Shown: positions 26,223 through 35,661 of the stretch, in pieces
How the letters are laid out: every line of letters starts with the position of its first letter
How positions within the stretch are numbered: position 1 is the stretch's first letter
NCBI RefSeq assembly: GCF_000015965.1
Contig: NC_009091.1
Location: 682,001 to 746,000 of the forward strand
Direction of reading: 5' to 3'
Origin: Prochlorococcus marinus str. MIT 9301
GTDB lineage: Bacteria; Cyanobacteriota; Cyanobacteriia; PCC-6307; Cyanobiaceae
DNA length: 64,000 bases
Made by a program: the position numbers and the translations under genes
Notes under the pieces: generated by a model
Databases searched by the model: none
What the model was told of the DNA's origin: nothing
The model's input: only the letters and a program-made list of their open reading frames with translations

Positions 26223-28385
26223 TTGTCTAAATATTTACTTGAGATAGGAACAGAAGAGTTGCCCGCAAAATTTTCTTATTCTGTTCTAGAGCAATTTAAA
26301 TCTCTAATAGAATTTGAATTGGATAAAAAGTTAATCAAATTCGAACATATAGTTGTTACCTCCACACCAAGGAGGATAGTTCTACTTCTCGAAGGTTTAG
26401 TTGATTATGCAGAAGATAAAATAATAGAAAGGAAAGGGCCTAAAGCAAATTCAGCTTATTTAAATGGATGTCCTACTAATGCTGCTTTGGGATTTGCTAA
26501 TAGCTTAGATATAAATGTTGGTGAGCTAGAAATAAAAAATACGGAAAAGGGTGATTTTGTATTTGGAAAGAAAATTGAGAAAGGACTATCAACAAAAATT
26601 TCTTTGTCTTCGATTATCCCAAAATTAGTAAAGAGTCTTCAAGGCGCTCGATTTATGAAATGGGGGGCCGGGAACATGAAATTTTCAAGACCAATTAGGT
26701 GGATTGCCTCTATTTATAATGATGAAATTCTTGATTTTGAATTTGATGAATGTGATCCAAAAATCAAAATAAGTAATAAAACAAAAAGTCATAGGCTAAT
26801 CAATGAAGTTTTAGAAGTTCAGAATCCTGATGAATTTTTTGAATTATTGAAACGAAATAGAGTAATAGCTATTCGAAAAGAAAGAAAAGAAAAAATTGAA
26901 AGTTTAATAAATCAGGCATCTAAATCTTTAAATCTGGAACCTGACCTTTCAGAAGGATTACTAAATGAACTTACTGATTTAGTTGAATGGCCAGACTTAA
27001 TTATTGGCAAATTTAGTAATGAATTTCTTGATCTTCCTGTTGAAGTCCTCTCAACAGTCATGAAAATTCATCAGAGATACGTTCCTCTTTTATTGAAAAA
27101 TGAAAGTTTTTCTAAACTAGATTTAAGCTCTGAAAAAAATATTAGTACAACTTTCTGCGTTATTTCAAATGGTCTTGAAGAATCAAATAATAATATTGCC
27201 AAAGGTAATGAGAAAGTATTAAGGGCAAGGTTTTCAGATGCAAAGTTTTTCGTAGAAAGTGACAAAAAAGTTGCTTCAATCGAAAGAAATGAAAAGCTTA
27301 AATCTGTTTCATATTTGAAAGGACTTGGAAATATATTTCAGAGGGTAGAAAGGATAGAGGAAGTTACTAAAAAAATTCTTAAATTTTTAAATGATAAGTC
27401 TTTAGAAGAAAAAAAAATAATAGAAGCTGCTAAATACTGCAAAAACGATTTATGTAGTGAAATTGTTTTCGAATTCCCTGAGCTGCAAGGAATAATGGGT
27501 GCTAAATATCTTAAATATGAGGGATTTAGTGAGGATGTTTGCTTGGCTGTCGCTGAACATTATTTACCTTCTTTTTATAAAGATGCTTTGCCCTCCACAA
27601 AATATGGTGCAATAGTTTCCATAGCAGATAAGGTCGAAACTTTAATAAGTATATTTATTTCTGGTAAACGTCCCAGTGGATCATCTGATCCTTATGCTTT
27701 AAGAAGAAATTTGAATGGAGTTATTAAAATAATTTGGGATTACGAATTTGATTTGCCTTTAGATAAATTATTTAACGAACTTATTGATTTTTGGAAAATC
27801 GCATTTCCGAATTTAAACTTCTCAAGAGAAAAAGTTTTTAATGATTTAAATGAATTTTTAGTTCAAAGAATTGTTAGTCATCTAGAAGAAATATCACTAA
27901 GTAAAGAATTAATAAGGGCCGTTTGCTCTTCTGATGAATTATCTAAAAAAAGAGTATTGAATATTGTTGATCTTAAAAATAGGATTAAATCTATTATGGA
28001 TTTTAATGAAAAGGAAAATTTTGTTGAAATCCAGAAGGTAATTACTAGGGCAAGCAAATTAGCTAATAATAGTGATCTTTCAACAGACGTTCTCGCTACA
28101 AGAGATTATGTAAACACAAAACTTTTTGAAAAGGATTGCGAATTGAAAGTTTTTGAATTTATTGAAGAATTAGAAAAACTTTTTTCAGAAGATTATTGCA
28201 ATTATTTGGAACTTCTAAATTTGTTTGAGATTAATGTAAATACTATCGAGGATTTATTTGATAATGAAAAAGGAGTCCTAATAATGTCAGAGGATTTAAA
28301 AATAAGAAATAATAGACTCAATTTGTTGAGCTTAATTAGAAATTATTCTCTAAAAATAGCCGACTTTACACTTTTGAACTCTTAA
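26223..28385 (+). CDS. glyS: Glycyl-tRNA synthetase beta subunit
   Basis: A 720-residue protein that starts KYLLEIGTEELPAKF, the standard GlyS beginning, and has the RWIASIYNDEIL, MKIHQRYVPLL and SSDPYALRRNLNG blocks. The beta subunit recognises tRNA and works with the alpha subunit (glyQ, not in this window). The start is TTG at 26223; no in-frame ATG gives the conserved N-terminus. It lies 87 bases from divergent sir, and its last 20 bases overlap the end of convergent chlP. Confidence 0.96.
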   Translation: MSKYLLEIGTEELPAKFSYSVLEQFKSLIEFELDKKLIKFEHIVVTSTPRRIVLLLEGLVDYAEDKIIERKGPKANSAYLNGCPTNAALGFANSLDINVGELEIKNTEKGDFVFGKKIEKGLSTKISLSSIIPKLVKSLQGARFMKWGAGNMKFSRPIRWIASIYNDEILDFEFDECDPKIKISNKTKSHRLINEVLEVQNPDEFFELLKRNRVIAIRKERKEKIESLINQASKSLNLEPDLSEGLLNELTDLVEWPDLIIGKFSNEFLDLPVEVLSTVMKIHQRYVPLLLKNESFSKLDLSSEKNISTTFCVISNGLEESNNNIAKGNEKVLRARFSDAKFFVESDKKVASIERNEKLKSVSYLKGLGNIFQRVERIEEVTKKILKFLNDKSLEEKKIIEAAKYCKNDLCSEIVFEFPELQGIMGAKYLKYEGFSEDVCLAVAEHYLPSFYKDALPSTKYGAIVSIADKVETLISIFISGKRPSGSSDPYALRRNLNGVIKIIWDYEFDLPLDKLFNELIDFWKIAFPNLNFSREKVFNDLNEFLVQRIVSHLEEISLSKELIRAVCSSDELSKKRVLNIVDLKNRIKSIMDFNEKENFVEIQKVITRASKLANNSDLSTDVLATRDYVNTKLFEKDCELKVFEFIEELEKLFSEDYCNYLELLNLFEINVNTIEDLFDNEKGVLIMSEDLKIRNNRLNLLSLIRNYSLKIADFTLLNS

Positions 28386-29706
28386 CTTTAATGCCTCCCT
28401 TTATCGAATAATTTTCTAGCATTTTTTCTACTTCTTTATTTTCCCTGACGGCACTATCAACGGGTTTATATTTTAAAGGCGCTAAGGCTTTCCCTCGTAA
28501 AATCGAGCCAAGTGTAAGCATTGTAATTTTTAGTTGCTGTAATGGCTTCATGGAGACAACTTTTTTGTATAAATAACTATCAAAAGTAAGTCTTTGCACA
28601 TCCATGTCATCACACATCTCAACAAAGGCTTCTCTTGCAGAATCATTTCTGTAGAAAATATTTTGGAGGATTTCTAGCACCTTATAAGTTGTGCCATATT
28701 TTTTATCCCACTTTTTAAGATAGTTTTTTAAATCTTTTTCTGATGGAATTACTTGACCGTTTTTTGATGCTTCAACAATTTCCTCAGCACACATTCTTCC
28801 ACTTTTTGCAGCAAAATAAATACCCTCTCCAGAACTTTTTGTAACATAGCCAGCTGCATCACCAACCAATGCCATTCTCCCAACTACTCTTCTTGGCCTT
28901 GGATGCTCAGGGATAGGGTGTGCTTCTACCTTAATTACTTCACCATTAACAAGTCTTTTCTTTGCCCGGTTTCTTACACCCTCTTGAAGTCCTTTTATTA
29001 ATGACTGATTCTTTTGCATGGTTCCAGTTCCTACAGCAACATGATCATATTTAGGAAATACCCACCCATAAAAATCAGGAGAAACATCAGTTCCGACATA
29101 CATTTCAGCAAGATCTTCGTAGTAACTCATTTCTTCTTTAGGGAGTTTAATTCTCTCTTGAAATGCAATCGCAACTTTGTAATCCCCTGCATCCATAGCT
29201 TTTGCCACTCTACTATTAGCTCCATCAGCACCGATTAAAAGGTCAACAGTAAGTTCCTTAAGTTCTCCTTTTTTATCTCCATTCGTGAAATCTGAATAGG
29301 AGAGTTTATATGGCCCTTGATTATTATCACCAGTATGAATAGAAGTAACTAATCCATTTATTAGTGTTGCCCCAAGATCTGATGCTCTATTACGCATAAA
29401 AGCATCCATAACTTCCCTTCTACACATCCCAATAAATTCATTATCGCTTTTCCCATAAACTCTATCTAGACTTATGTCTACCTCTCTATTTGATGGAGAT
29501 ATCATTCTCATATGCCTTACTTTTCTATCAATAATTGACTCAGGCAAATCAAATTCTTCTACCATACAAAGAGGTATAGCTCCTCCACATGGTTTCGCAT
29601 TATCTAATTTTCTCTCGAAGAGCCAAGTTTTTATTCCAGCTTTAGCAAGTATTTCTGCAGCACATGAACCACTTGGACCTCCACCAATAACAGCTACCCT
29701 CAACAT
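28366..29706 (-). CDS. chlP: Geranylgeranyl diphosphate/chlorophyll reductase
   Basis: A 446-residue FAD-dependent reductase. The N-terminal dinucleotide fold reads VAVIGGGPSGSCAAEILAKAG, the second FAD block is RMALVGDAAGYVTKSSGEGI, and the protein matches the ChlP/BchP family in length. It reduces the geranylgeranyl tail to phytyl, for divinyl-chlorophylls in Prochlorococcus and for tocopherol. It probably acts on the cytoplasmic side of the thylakoid membrane. The last 20 bases overlap glyS tail to tail. Confidence 0.95.
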   Translation of the reverse strand: MLRVAVIGGGPSGSCAAEILAKAGIKTWLFERKLDNAKPCGGAIPLCMVEEFDLPESIIDRKVRHMRMISPSNREVDISLDRVYGKSDNEFIGMCRREVMDAFMRNRASDLGATLINGLVTSIHTGDNNQGPYKLSYSDFTNGDKKGELKELTVDLLIGADGANSRVAKAMDAGDYKVAIAFQERIKLPKEEMSYYEDLAEMYVGTDVSPDFYGWVFPKYDHVAVGTGTMQKNQSLIKGLQEGVRNRAKKRLVNGEVIKVEAHPIPEHPRPRRVVGRMALVGDAAGYVTKSSGEGIYFAAKSGRMCAEEIVEASKNGQVIPSEKDLKNYLKKWDKKYGTTYKVLEILQNIFYRNDSAREAFVEMCDDMDVQRLTFDSYLYKKVVSMKPLQQLKITMLTLGSILRGKALAPLKYKPVDSAVRENKEVEKMLENYSIKGGIKVKSSKV

Positions 29707-29819
29707 ATGAAAAAAAAATAATACTGTATATAAAAACTACATCTTTTTTGCTTATAAAAGTGCATTTCTTAAAATAATAGTTAATATCGAAATATCTTTT
29801 CCAAATTCACTTCTAAATA

Positions 29820-30533
29820 TTGGAACTAAAAAAAGATATCGATCAATTTGATTTACCACTTGCTAAAAGAACTTACCTAAATAGCCCAAATTCATCATTA
29901 TTAAAAAAATTTCTAATATTTTCTCCATTTCTTTTTCTTATCTTTTCTGTCGTTGCATTGCGATTTATTAGAAATGTAGAATTAATGCCTCTTAATAATC
30001 TCAAATCTCAGGTTGAAAGAAATCATGATGCCAGAATTTTAGGCCACCTTCCCTACAACGAAGCTCCTAAAGAGAAACTAGTTTTAATTGAGCCTAATAT
30101 TGAAGTTCATATGGATATGCGCGATTCTCTACTAAAGATGAGAGAAGAAGCCAAAAAGGATGGTATATATTTGATCTTCTTGAGTGGTTATAGATCAATA
30201 AATTTGCAAAAAGATATCTTTTATTCTTTAAAATCCATTAGAAATCAAGAAGCGGCAGAAAGAGCTAGAGTTTCAGCCCCCCCAGGGTATTCTGAACATA
30301 GTACAGGTTTTGCAATCGATATTGGTGATGCTAATCAGAGGGAGACAGACTTTGAACCAGACTTTGAAAATACTGATGCCTTTAGATGGCTAATAAAAAA
30401 TGCAGCTAAGTTTCACTTTAAGTTATCGTTCAACAAAGATAATAAATATATAGATTACGAACCCTGGCATTGGAGATATGAGGGGTCAATTGAAGCATTA
30501 AAAGTTTTTGAAAGCTCAAATAGAAAATTATAA
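29820..30533 (+). CDS. D-alanyl-D-alanine carboxypeptidase, VanY-like (M15B)
   Basis: A 237-residue protein. A membrane anchor lies at about residues 32-48 (FLIFSPFLFLIFSVVAL), so the enzyme faces the periplasm. The M15B signature follows: FLSGYRSINLQKDIF, zinc site SEHSTGFAIDIGD and catalytic EPWHWRYEG. It trims the last D-Ala from peptidoglycan stems. Start is TTG at 29820, 113 bases from the divergent chlP. A good intrinsic terminator follows it. With the VanX-like protein this makes two M15 enzymes within 7 kb, on different chemistry (free dipeptide versus stem peptide). Confidence 0.9.
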   Translation: MELKKDIDQFDLPLAKRTYLNSPNSSLLKKFLIFSPFLFLIFSVVALRFIRNVELMPLNNLKSQVERNHDARILGHLPYNEAPKEKLVLIEPNIEVHMDMRDSLLKMREEAKKDGIYLIFLSGYRSINLQKDIFYSLKSIRNQEAAERARVSAPPGYSEHSTGFAIDIGDANQRETDFEPDFENTDAFRWLIKNAAKFHFKLSFNKDNKYIDYEPWHWRYEGSIEALKVFESSNRKL

Positions 30534-30576
30534 ATCTAATTGATTAATTTAATTATTCAATTAGATTATTTTTTTC
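30533..30576 (+). terminator. Rho-independent terminator after the VanY-like gene
   Basis: An 11-base perfect stem, AATCTAATTGA (30533-30543) with TCAATTAGATT (30557-30567), has a 13-base loop and is followed by TATTTTTTT. It isolates the peptidase gene from typA. Confidence 0.75.
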
Positions 30577-30662
30577 AAAGTCTTAAAAAGAAAATTTTCA
30601 TAATAAGCATACTTTGAGTTAGCCTTAATAAAGTCAAACTTCTATTTATATAAATTCTATAA

Positions 30663-32459
30663 ATGTCATCTTCGATAAAAGAAATTAGAAATGTTGCAAT
30701 TATTGCTCACGTAGATCATGGCAAGACAACGCTTGTAGATGCATTGTTATCTCAATCAGGAATATTTAGAGACAATGAAGTTATCCCTACATGTGTAATG
30801 GATTCAAACGATCTTGAAAGAGAAAGGGGGATAACAATTCTCTCAAAAAATACTGCAGTTAACTATAAAGATACCAGAATTAATATTATAGATACACCTG
30901 GACATGCTGATTTTGGAGGAGAAGTTGAGAGGGTTTTGGGAATGGTTGATGGTTGTCTGCTTATTGTTGATGCAAATGAGGGACCTATGCCTCAAACAAG
31001 ATTTGTTTTAAAAAAAGCATTAGAAAAAGGACTTAGGCCTATAGTCTTTGTAAATAAAATTGATAGACCACGAGTAGTGCCAGAACTAGCAATTGATAAG
31101 GTCCTTGATTTGTTTTTGGAATTAGGAGCTGATGATGATCAATGTGATTTTCCTTATCTTTTTGGGAGTGGCTTATCTGGTTTCGCAAAAGAAGAGATGG
31201 AATCTAATAGTGACAATATGATGCCTCTTTTTGAAGCTATTATAAGACATGTTCCTCCTCCAGTAGGTGACTCTAATAAGCCTCTTCAGCTACAAATAAC
31301 TACCTTGGACTATTCTGATTTCTTGGGCAGAATAGTAATTGGAAAGATCCACAATGGAACTATAAAAAATGGCCAACAGGCTAGTTTAATTAAAGAAAAC
31401 GGAAAAACTATTAAAGGTAAGGTTAGTAAGCTTTTAGGATTTGAAGGATTACAAAGAATTGATATAAATGAAGCATTTGCAGGAGATATTGTTGCTGTTT
31501 CTGGTTTTGATGACGTCAATATTGGTGAGACCATAGCATGTCCCGATTCTCCTCATCCTCTCCCATTAATCAAAGTTGATGAACCTACCTTAAATATGAC
31601 TTTTGTTGTCAATGATTCACCATTCGCGGGAAAGGAAGGGAAATTTGTTACCAGTAGACAATTAAAAAATAGATTGGAGAGGGAACTTCTAACAAATGTT
31701 GCCCTAAGAGTAGAAGAAACTGATTCTCCTGACAGGTTCTCAGTTTCAGGAAGAGGAGAATTACATCTAGGGATATTGATTGAAACCATGAGAAGAGAGG
31801 GTTTTGAGTTCCAAATATCACAACCTCAAGTAATTTTCAGAGAAATTGATAACGTTGAATGTGAGCCTATAGAGACTTTGGTTTTAGATGTGCCTGAAGT
31901 ATCTGTTGGTTCTTGCATCGAAAAACTTGGATCTAGAAAGGCAGAGATGAAAAACATGCAGACAAGTTCAGATGGTAGAACTCAATTAGAATTTCTTGTT
32001 CCATCAAGAGGATTAATCGGATTTCGTGGGGAATTTGTAAGGATAACCAGAGGTGAAGGCATCATGAGCCACTCATTTTATGAATATAAACCTAAAACAG
32101 GAGATTTTGAAACCAGGAGAAACGGAGTCCTTATAGCTTTTGAAGAAGGTGTTGCCACATTTTATGCATTAAAGAATGCTGAAGATAGGGGAGTCTATTT
32201 CATTAAACCTGGAGTCAAAGTTTATAAGGGGATGATAATTGGAGAGAATAATCGACCGCAAGATCTTGAGTTGAATATATGTAAAACTAAGCAGTTGACT
32301 AATATGAGGTCTGCAGGAGCAGAAGAACTTGATACTTTGCAGTCACCTGTTGATATTACCCTTGAAAGAGCACTCGAATATATTGGTCCAGATGAAATGC
32401 TAGAGGTAACACCAGATTCAATAAGAATGAGAAAAATTAATAAAAAGAAAAAAAATTAA
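30663..32459 (+). CDS. typA: GTP-binding protein TypA/BipA
   Basis: A 598-residue translational GTPase: G1 [11 protein letters not shown]2 region [12 protein letters not shown]3 [15 protein letters not shown]4 NKIDRP, then EF-G-like domains III and V ([14 protein letters not shown]) and the BipA-specific C-terminal domain ([16 protein letters not shown], then RSAGAEE). TypA associates with ribosomes under stress and aids large-subunit assembly. A terminator lies upstream, so it has its own promoter; DUF309 follows 11 bases after the stop, suggesting co-transcription. Confidence 0.97.
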   Translation: MSSSIKEIRNVAIIAHVDHGKTTLVDALLSQSGIFRDNEVIPTCVMDSNDLERERGITILSKNTAVNYKDTRINIIDTPGHADFGGEVERVLGMVDGCLLIVDANEGPMPQTRFVLKKALEKGLRPIVFVNKIDRPRVVPELAIDKVLDLFLELGADDDQCDFPYLFGSGLSGFAKEEMESNSDNMMPLFEAIIRHVPPPVGDSNKPLQLQITTLDYSDFLGRIVIGKIHNGTIKNGQQASLIKENGKTIKGKVSKLLGFEGLQRIDINEAFAGDIVAVSGFDDVNIGETIACPDSPHPLPLIKVDEPTLNMTFVVNDSPFAGKEGKFVTSRQLKNRLERELLTNVALRVEETDSPDRFSVSGRGELHLGILIETMRREGFEFQISQPQVIFREIDNVECEPIETLVLDVPEVSVGSCIEKLGSRKAEMKNMQTSSDGRTQLEFLVPSRGLIGFRGEFVRITRGEGIMSHSFYEYKPKTGDFETRRNGVLIAFEEGVATFYALKNAEDRGVYFIKPGVKVYKGMIIGENNRPQDLELNICKTKQLTNMRSAGAEELDTLQSPVDITLERALEYIGPDEMLEVTPDSIRMRKINKKKKN

Positions 32460-32470
32460 TTATTAGTTTC

Positions 32471-32839
32471 ATGAATGAAGAAAGTACAAAAAGTTTTAAA
32501 GATTCCCTTTTTACTGCTTTAACTCTTTTTAATAATCATGAATGGTATGAGGCTCATGACGCTTTTGAAGAAATATGGAATTTAGTCGATGGTGACGAAA
32601 GACAAGTTATCCAGGGAATTTTACAAGTATCTGTTTCTCAGTTTCACTTAAGTAAGGGTAATTTAAATGGAGCTACTATTTTGCTTGGAGAGGGTTTAGG
32701 TCGAATAAAAACTAGAACCAATATTAATTTAGGGATTGATCTTGAATCTTTCTGTAGATGCTTGGAAGATTTATTAAGGAAATTACAATATGAAGAGCTA
32801 GTAAATGAGAAAGATGTGCCTTCTTTGAAACCTCTTTGA
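32471..32839 (+). CDS. DUF309 family protein
   Basis: A 122-residue helical protein. The family signature is FNNHEWYEAHDAFEEIWN followed by DGDERQVIQGILQVSVSQFHL. The H-E-x-W-E-x-x-D arrangement is conserved in DUF309 and could hold a metal ion, but the function is not established. It begins 11 bases after typA. No signal peptide or membrane segment. Confidence 0.85.
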   Translation: MNEESTKSFKDSLFTALTLFNNHEWYEAHDAFEEIWNLVDGDERQVIQGILQVSVSQFHLSKGNLNGATILLGEGLGRIKTRTNINLGIDLESFCRCLEDLLRKLQYEELVNEKDVPSLKPL

Positions 32840-32918
32840 TAAATATGAATATTACTTTATCTTCAGTTAAATTTCTATTTCTTTTTTTTTAAGAAAACAA
32901 GAGAACTAATCGATCTCA

Positions 32919-33653
32919 ATGAAAATGTACCTAAAAATTCATAATGTATCACTTTCAATTAAAGGAAAATTAATTGTAAATGATGTTTCCATAACTGTTA
33001 ATCCAGGGGAAGTTGTAGGTTTGATAGGACCTAATGGTGCAGGGAAAACCACCACTTTTAATCTTGTAGTTGGGAATATAAAACCTGATAAAGGTGGAAT
33101 ATTAATGAATGGTAAAAATATTACCAATCTTTCTCTCCCAATTAGATCAAGACTTGGGTTGGGTTATTTAACTCAAGAAGCGAGTATATTTAGAGACCTC
33201 ACTGTAAAGGATAATATAGATTTGGCTTTGAAGAATTCATCCTATAGCAGAGCAGCAATTAGAAATAGAAGAGAAGAACTAATTAATGAATTTAATTTGA
33301 ATAATTTTGTAGATAGTTATGGTTATCAACTTTCAGGTGGAGAAAGAAGAAGGTGCGAAATAGCTAGAGCTCTCTCTGTAGGAAGAAAAGGGCCTAAATA
33401 TTTATTATTAGACGAACCTTTTGCGGGGATTGATCCTCTTGCTGTTAATGATTTAAAGAAACTAATTCTTAAGTTAAGTAATGCAGGAGTAGGTATTCTT
33501 ATTACAGACCATAATGTAAGGGAAACCCTTCAAATTACTAATAAATCATATGTATTAAGTGAAGGGAAAATTTTAGCTAACGGATCATCAAGTGAATTGG
33601 CTGAAAATCCAATAGTTAAGAAGTATTATCTAGGAGATAATTTCAAACTTTGA
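32919..33653 (+). CDS. lptB: Lipopolysaccharide export ABC ATPase LptB
   Basis: A 244-residue ABC ATPase: Walker A GPNGAGKTTTF, Q-loop YLTQEASIFRDLTV, signature LSGGERRRCEIARAL, Walker B YLLLDEPFAGIDP, switch ITDHNVRE. The TQEASIFRDLTV block and FAGIDP are characteristic of LptB. It powers extraction of LPS or the equivalent lipid from the inner membrane together with LptF/LptG (not seen here). lpxD elsewhere in the window shows that the lipid A pathway is present. Confidence 0.9.
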   Translation: MKMYLKIHNVSLSIKGKLIVNDVSITVNPGEVVGLIGPNGAGKTTTFNLVVGNIKPDKGGILMNGKNITNLSLPIRSRLGLGYLTQEASIFRDLTVKDNIDLALKNSSYSRAAIRNRREELINEFNLNNFVDSYGYQLSGGERRRCEIARALSVGRKGPKYLLLDEPFAGIDPLAVNDLKKLILKLSNAGVGILITDHNVRETLQITNKSYVLSEGKILANGSSSELAENPIVKKYYLGDNFKL

Positions 33654-33764
33654 AATGCTTTTAAAAAAAATTAAAACTTTATTATTAAATATTTACTCAT
33701 ATAAAGATGATTTTAATTATTATTTGTTTGTCATTGAATATTAAAACTTGAGAAATTTCTAGAA

Positions 33765-34694
33765 ATGATACTAGATAATTTTTTTAAAAATTTAATATAT
33801 GAACCAGTTTCAGTTTTAGGTCTTTTAGTTTTTTATTTTTTATTAATTAACTTACCAATTTCTTTGGGTGCAGTTTTTAAAAAAAAATCTTCTTTTGCTG
33901 TAAGACTTATTACGATTTTAGTGAACTTATTAATAACATTACAATTACTTTTTAGGTGGTCAATTTCTGGGCACTTTCCTATTAGCAATTTGTATGAATC
34001 TCTTTATTTCCTTGCTTGGGGTATCACATTAGGTCAACTGTTGGTTGAAAGAGAATACCAAGCTCCAATAATTCCCTCAATTGCTATACCTATTGAGTTG
34101 CTTATTGTGTCTTTTGCTTGTTTTGTTTTACCTGAGGATTTGAAATCATCATCCAACTTAGTTCCAGCTTTAAGGTCTAGTTGGTTAGTAATGCATGTTA
34201 GCGTCGTAATGCTTAGTTACGCAGCATTAATAATAGGTTCTTTACTTTCAATGTCCGTTTTGTTTATTAATAAAAATAAGCCGCTTCAAATTAGAAGTAG
34301 TTCTACAGGTATAGGAGGATTTAAACTTTCAAACAGTTATCCTGTAAATGATTTAGTTGAATCTATTGAATTCTCTCACTCAGAAGAATTAGATACATTA
34401 AGTTATCGTTCTATATTAATAGGTTTTGTTCTTTTGACTCTTGGTTTGATATCAGGTGCGGTCTGGGCTAATGAGGCCTGGGGTACATGGTGGAGTTGGG
34501 ACCCAAAAGAAACATGGGCATTTATCTCATGGTTGTTTTATGCCGCTTATCTGCATATGAGAATAAGCAAGGGTTGGCAAGGACGCAAGCCAGCATTATT
34601 AGCATCTACAGGTTTTTTAGTTGTTTTAGTATGTTATTTAGGAGTTAATTTTTTAGGAATAGGGTTGCATAGTTATGGATGGATATTTGGATGA
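33765..34694 (+). CDS. ccsA: Cytochrome c biogenesis protein CcsA
   Basis: A 309-residue polytopic membrane protein with about eight segments. The tryptophan-rich heme-handling signature WGTWWSWDPKETWAFISWL is present, and heme-ligand histidines are in VMHVSVVMLSYAAL and GIGLHSYGW. CcsA with CcsB (Ccs1) carries heme across the thylakoid or plasma membrane and attaches it to apocytochromes c (System II). Its 3' end faces rpe with a short hairpin between. Confidence 0.95.
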   Translation: MILDNFFKNLIYEPVSVLGLLVFYFLLINLPISLGAVFKKKSSFAVRLITILVNLLITLQLLFRWSISGHFPISNLYESLYFLAWGITLGQLLVEREYQAPIIPSIAIPIELLIVSFACFVLPEDLKSSSNLVPALRSSWLVMHVSVVMLSYAALIIGSLLSMSVLFINKNKPLQIRSSSTGIGGFKLSNSYPVNDLVESIEFSHSEELDTLSYRSILIGFVLLTLGLISGAVWANEAWGTWWSWDPKETWAFISWLFYAAYLHMRISKGWQGRKPALLASTGFLVVLVCYLGVNFLGIGLHSYGWIFG

Positions 34695-34708
34695 TTTCTT
34701 AATCATCC
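34689..34708. terminator. Hairpin between convergent ccsA and rpe
   Basis: GGATGATT (34689-34696) and AATCATCC (34701-34708) form an 8-base perfect stem with a 4-base loop, overlapping the ccsA stop codon and placed 8 bases before the rpe stop. No long T run follows on either strand, so termination is likely but not certain. Confidence 0.5.
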
Positions 34709-34715
34709 AGAATAT

Positions 34716-35474
34716 TTATTGAGGTTCTGAAAGAACATCCCCTTTTTGTGCTTCTTGTGCAACTTTTCTCAAGTCATCACATCCTTCTTTTAATGTTGGG
34801 TAAGCAAACATTCCGCTACCTGCAATAAAACAATTAGCACCAGCATGGGCACATTGTGAAATAGTCCAATTTGCTTTTATCCCACCATCAACTTCAATGT
34901 CGACATTTAAGTTTTTTTCGATAATAAAGTTTCTTATTTCTCTGATTTTATTAAGCATTGTTGGTATGTAAGCTTGTCCTCCAAATCCTGGATTAACTGT
35001 CATAACCAAAACATGATCAACCATATCCATAATGTTTTTAATCATTTCAAAAGGAGTATGTGGGTTTAAAGCAACAGAAGGAGATCCTCCTAGATCTCTT
35101 ATTCTCCCGAGAACTCTATGCAAATGAATATTTGCTTCGGCATGAGCTATTACTACTCCTGGTTCACCATTCGCCCCTTTTGTGGCGTTTACGTAAGATT
35201 CAAGCATAGTTTCACAGTTGTATTGGCTCACCATTAATTGTGTTTCAAAAGGGACATTGCAATATTTCCTGCATGCAGCAATCATTTCAGGACCGAATGT
35301 AAGATTTGGCACAAAATTCCCATCCATTACATCAAATTGAATTCTATCTACCCCAGCTTCCTCGAGCTCTTTCACACAAGCCCCCATATTTGCCCAATCT
35401 GCTGGTAAAACTGAAGGAATTATTTGAATTGGTCTATTAACACCAGCTAAAATTGTTTGATTTGACTCAGTCAT
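34716..35474 (-). CDS. rpe: Ribulose-phosphate 3-epimerase
   Basis: A 252-residue TIM-barrel enzyme. Signature blocks: IIPSVLPADWANMG, FDVMDGNFVPNLTFG with the metal Asp, VLVMTVNPGFGGQAYI, and DIEVDGGIKANWTI with the second metal Asp. It interconverts ribulose-5-phosphate and xylulose-5-phosphate for both the Calvin cycle and the oxidative pentose-phosphate route. It is divergent from glpX across a 187-base spacer that holds a candidate promoter and hairpin. Confidence 0.97.
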   Translation of the reverse strand: MTESNQTILAGVNRPIQIIPSVLPADWANMGACVKELEEAGVDRIQFDVMDGNFVPNLTFGPEMIAACRKYCNVPFETQLMVSQYNCETMLESYVNATKGANGEPGVVIAHAEANIHLHRVLGRIRDLGGSPSVALNPHTPFEMIKNIMDMVDHVLVMTVNPGFGGQAYIPTMLNKIREIRNFIIEKNLNVDIEVDGGIKANWTISQCAHAGANCFIAGSGMFAYPTLKEGCDDLRKVAQEAQKGDVLSEPQ

Positions 35475-35592
35475 TTAATTTTTAAAATATTTAATAAAGA
35501 TACTATATTTAGTTGTTTATTCCTAATTTCAAGTCACGGCCTGATAAAGTATCACGTGTAAAGAGTTAAAAAAAGCTTACTAGCATAATAAT

Positions 35593-35621
35593 TCTCATAA
35601 AAAATGTCATTTTTTATGAGA
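35593..35621 (+). promoter_or_regulatory. Strong hairpin at the 5' end of the glpX transcript
   Basis: TCTCATAAAAAAT (35593-35605) and ATTTTTTATGAGA (35609-35621) are a perfect 13-base inverted repeat around a 3-base loop. A candidate -10 CATAAT at 35584-35589 would start transcription just at the hairpin, about 65 bases before the glpX GTG. No T run follows on either strand, so it is not a usual terminator. mRNA stabilisation or a protein-binding site is possible. Confidence 0.5.
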
Positions 35622-35661
35622 TCATACTCAAAACCTTTAAGAAAATCCTCAAAATTTAATT

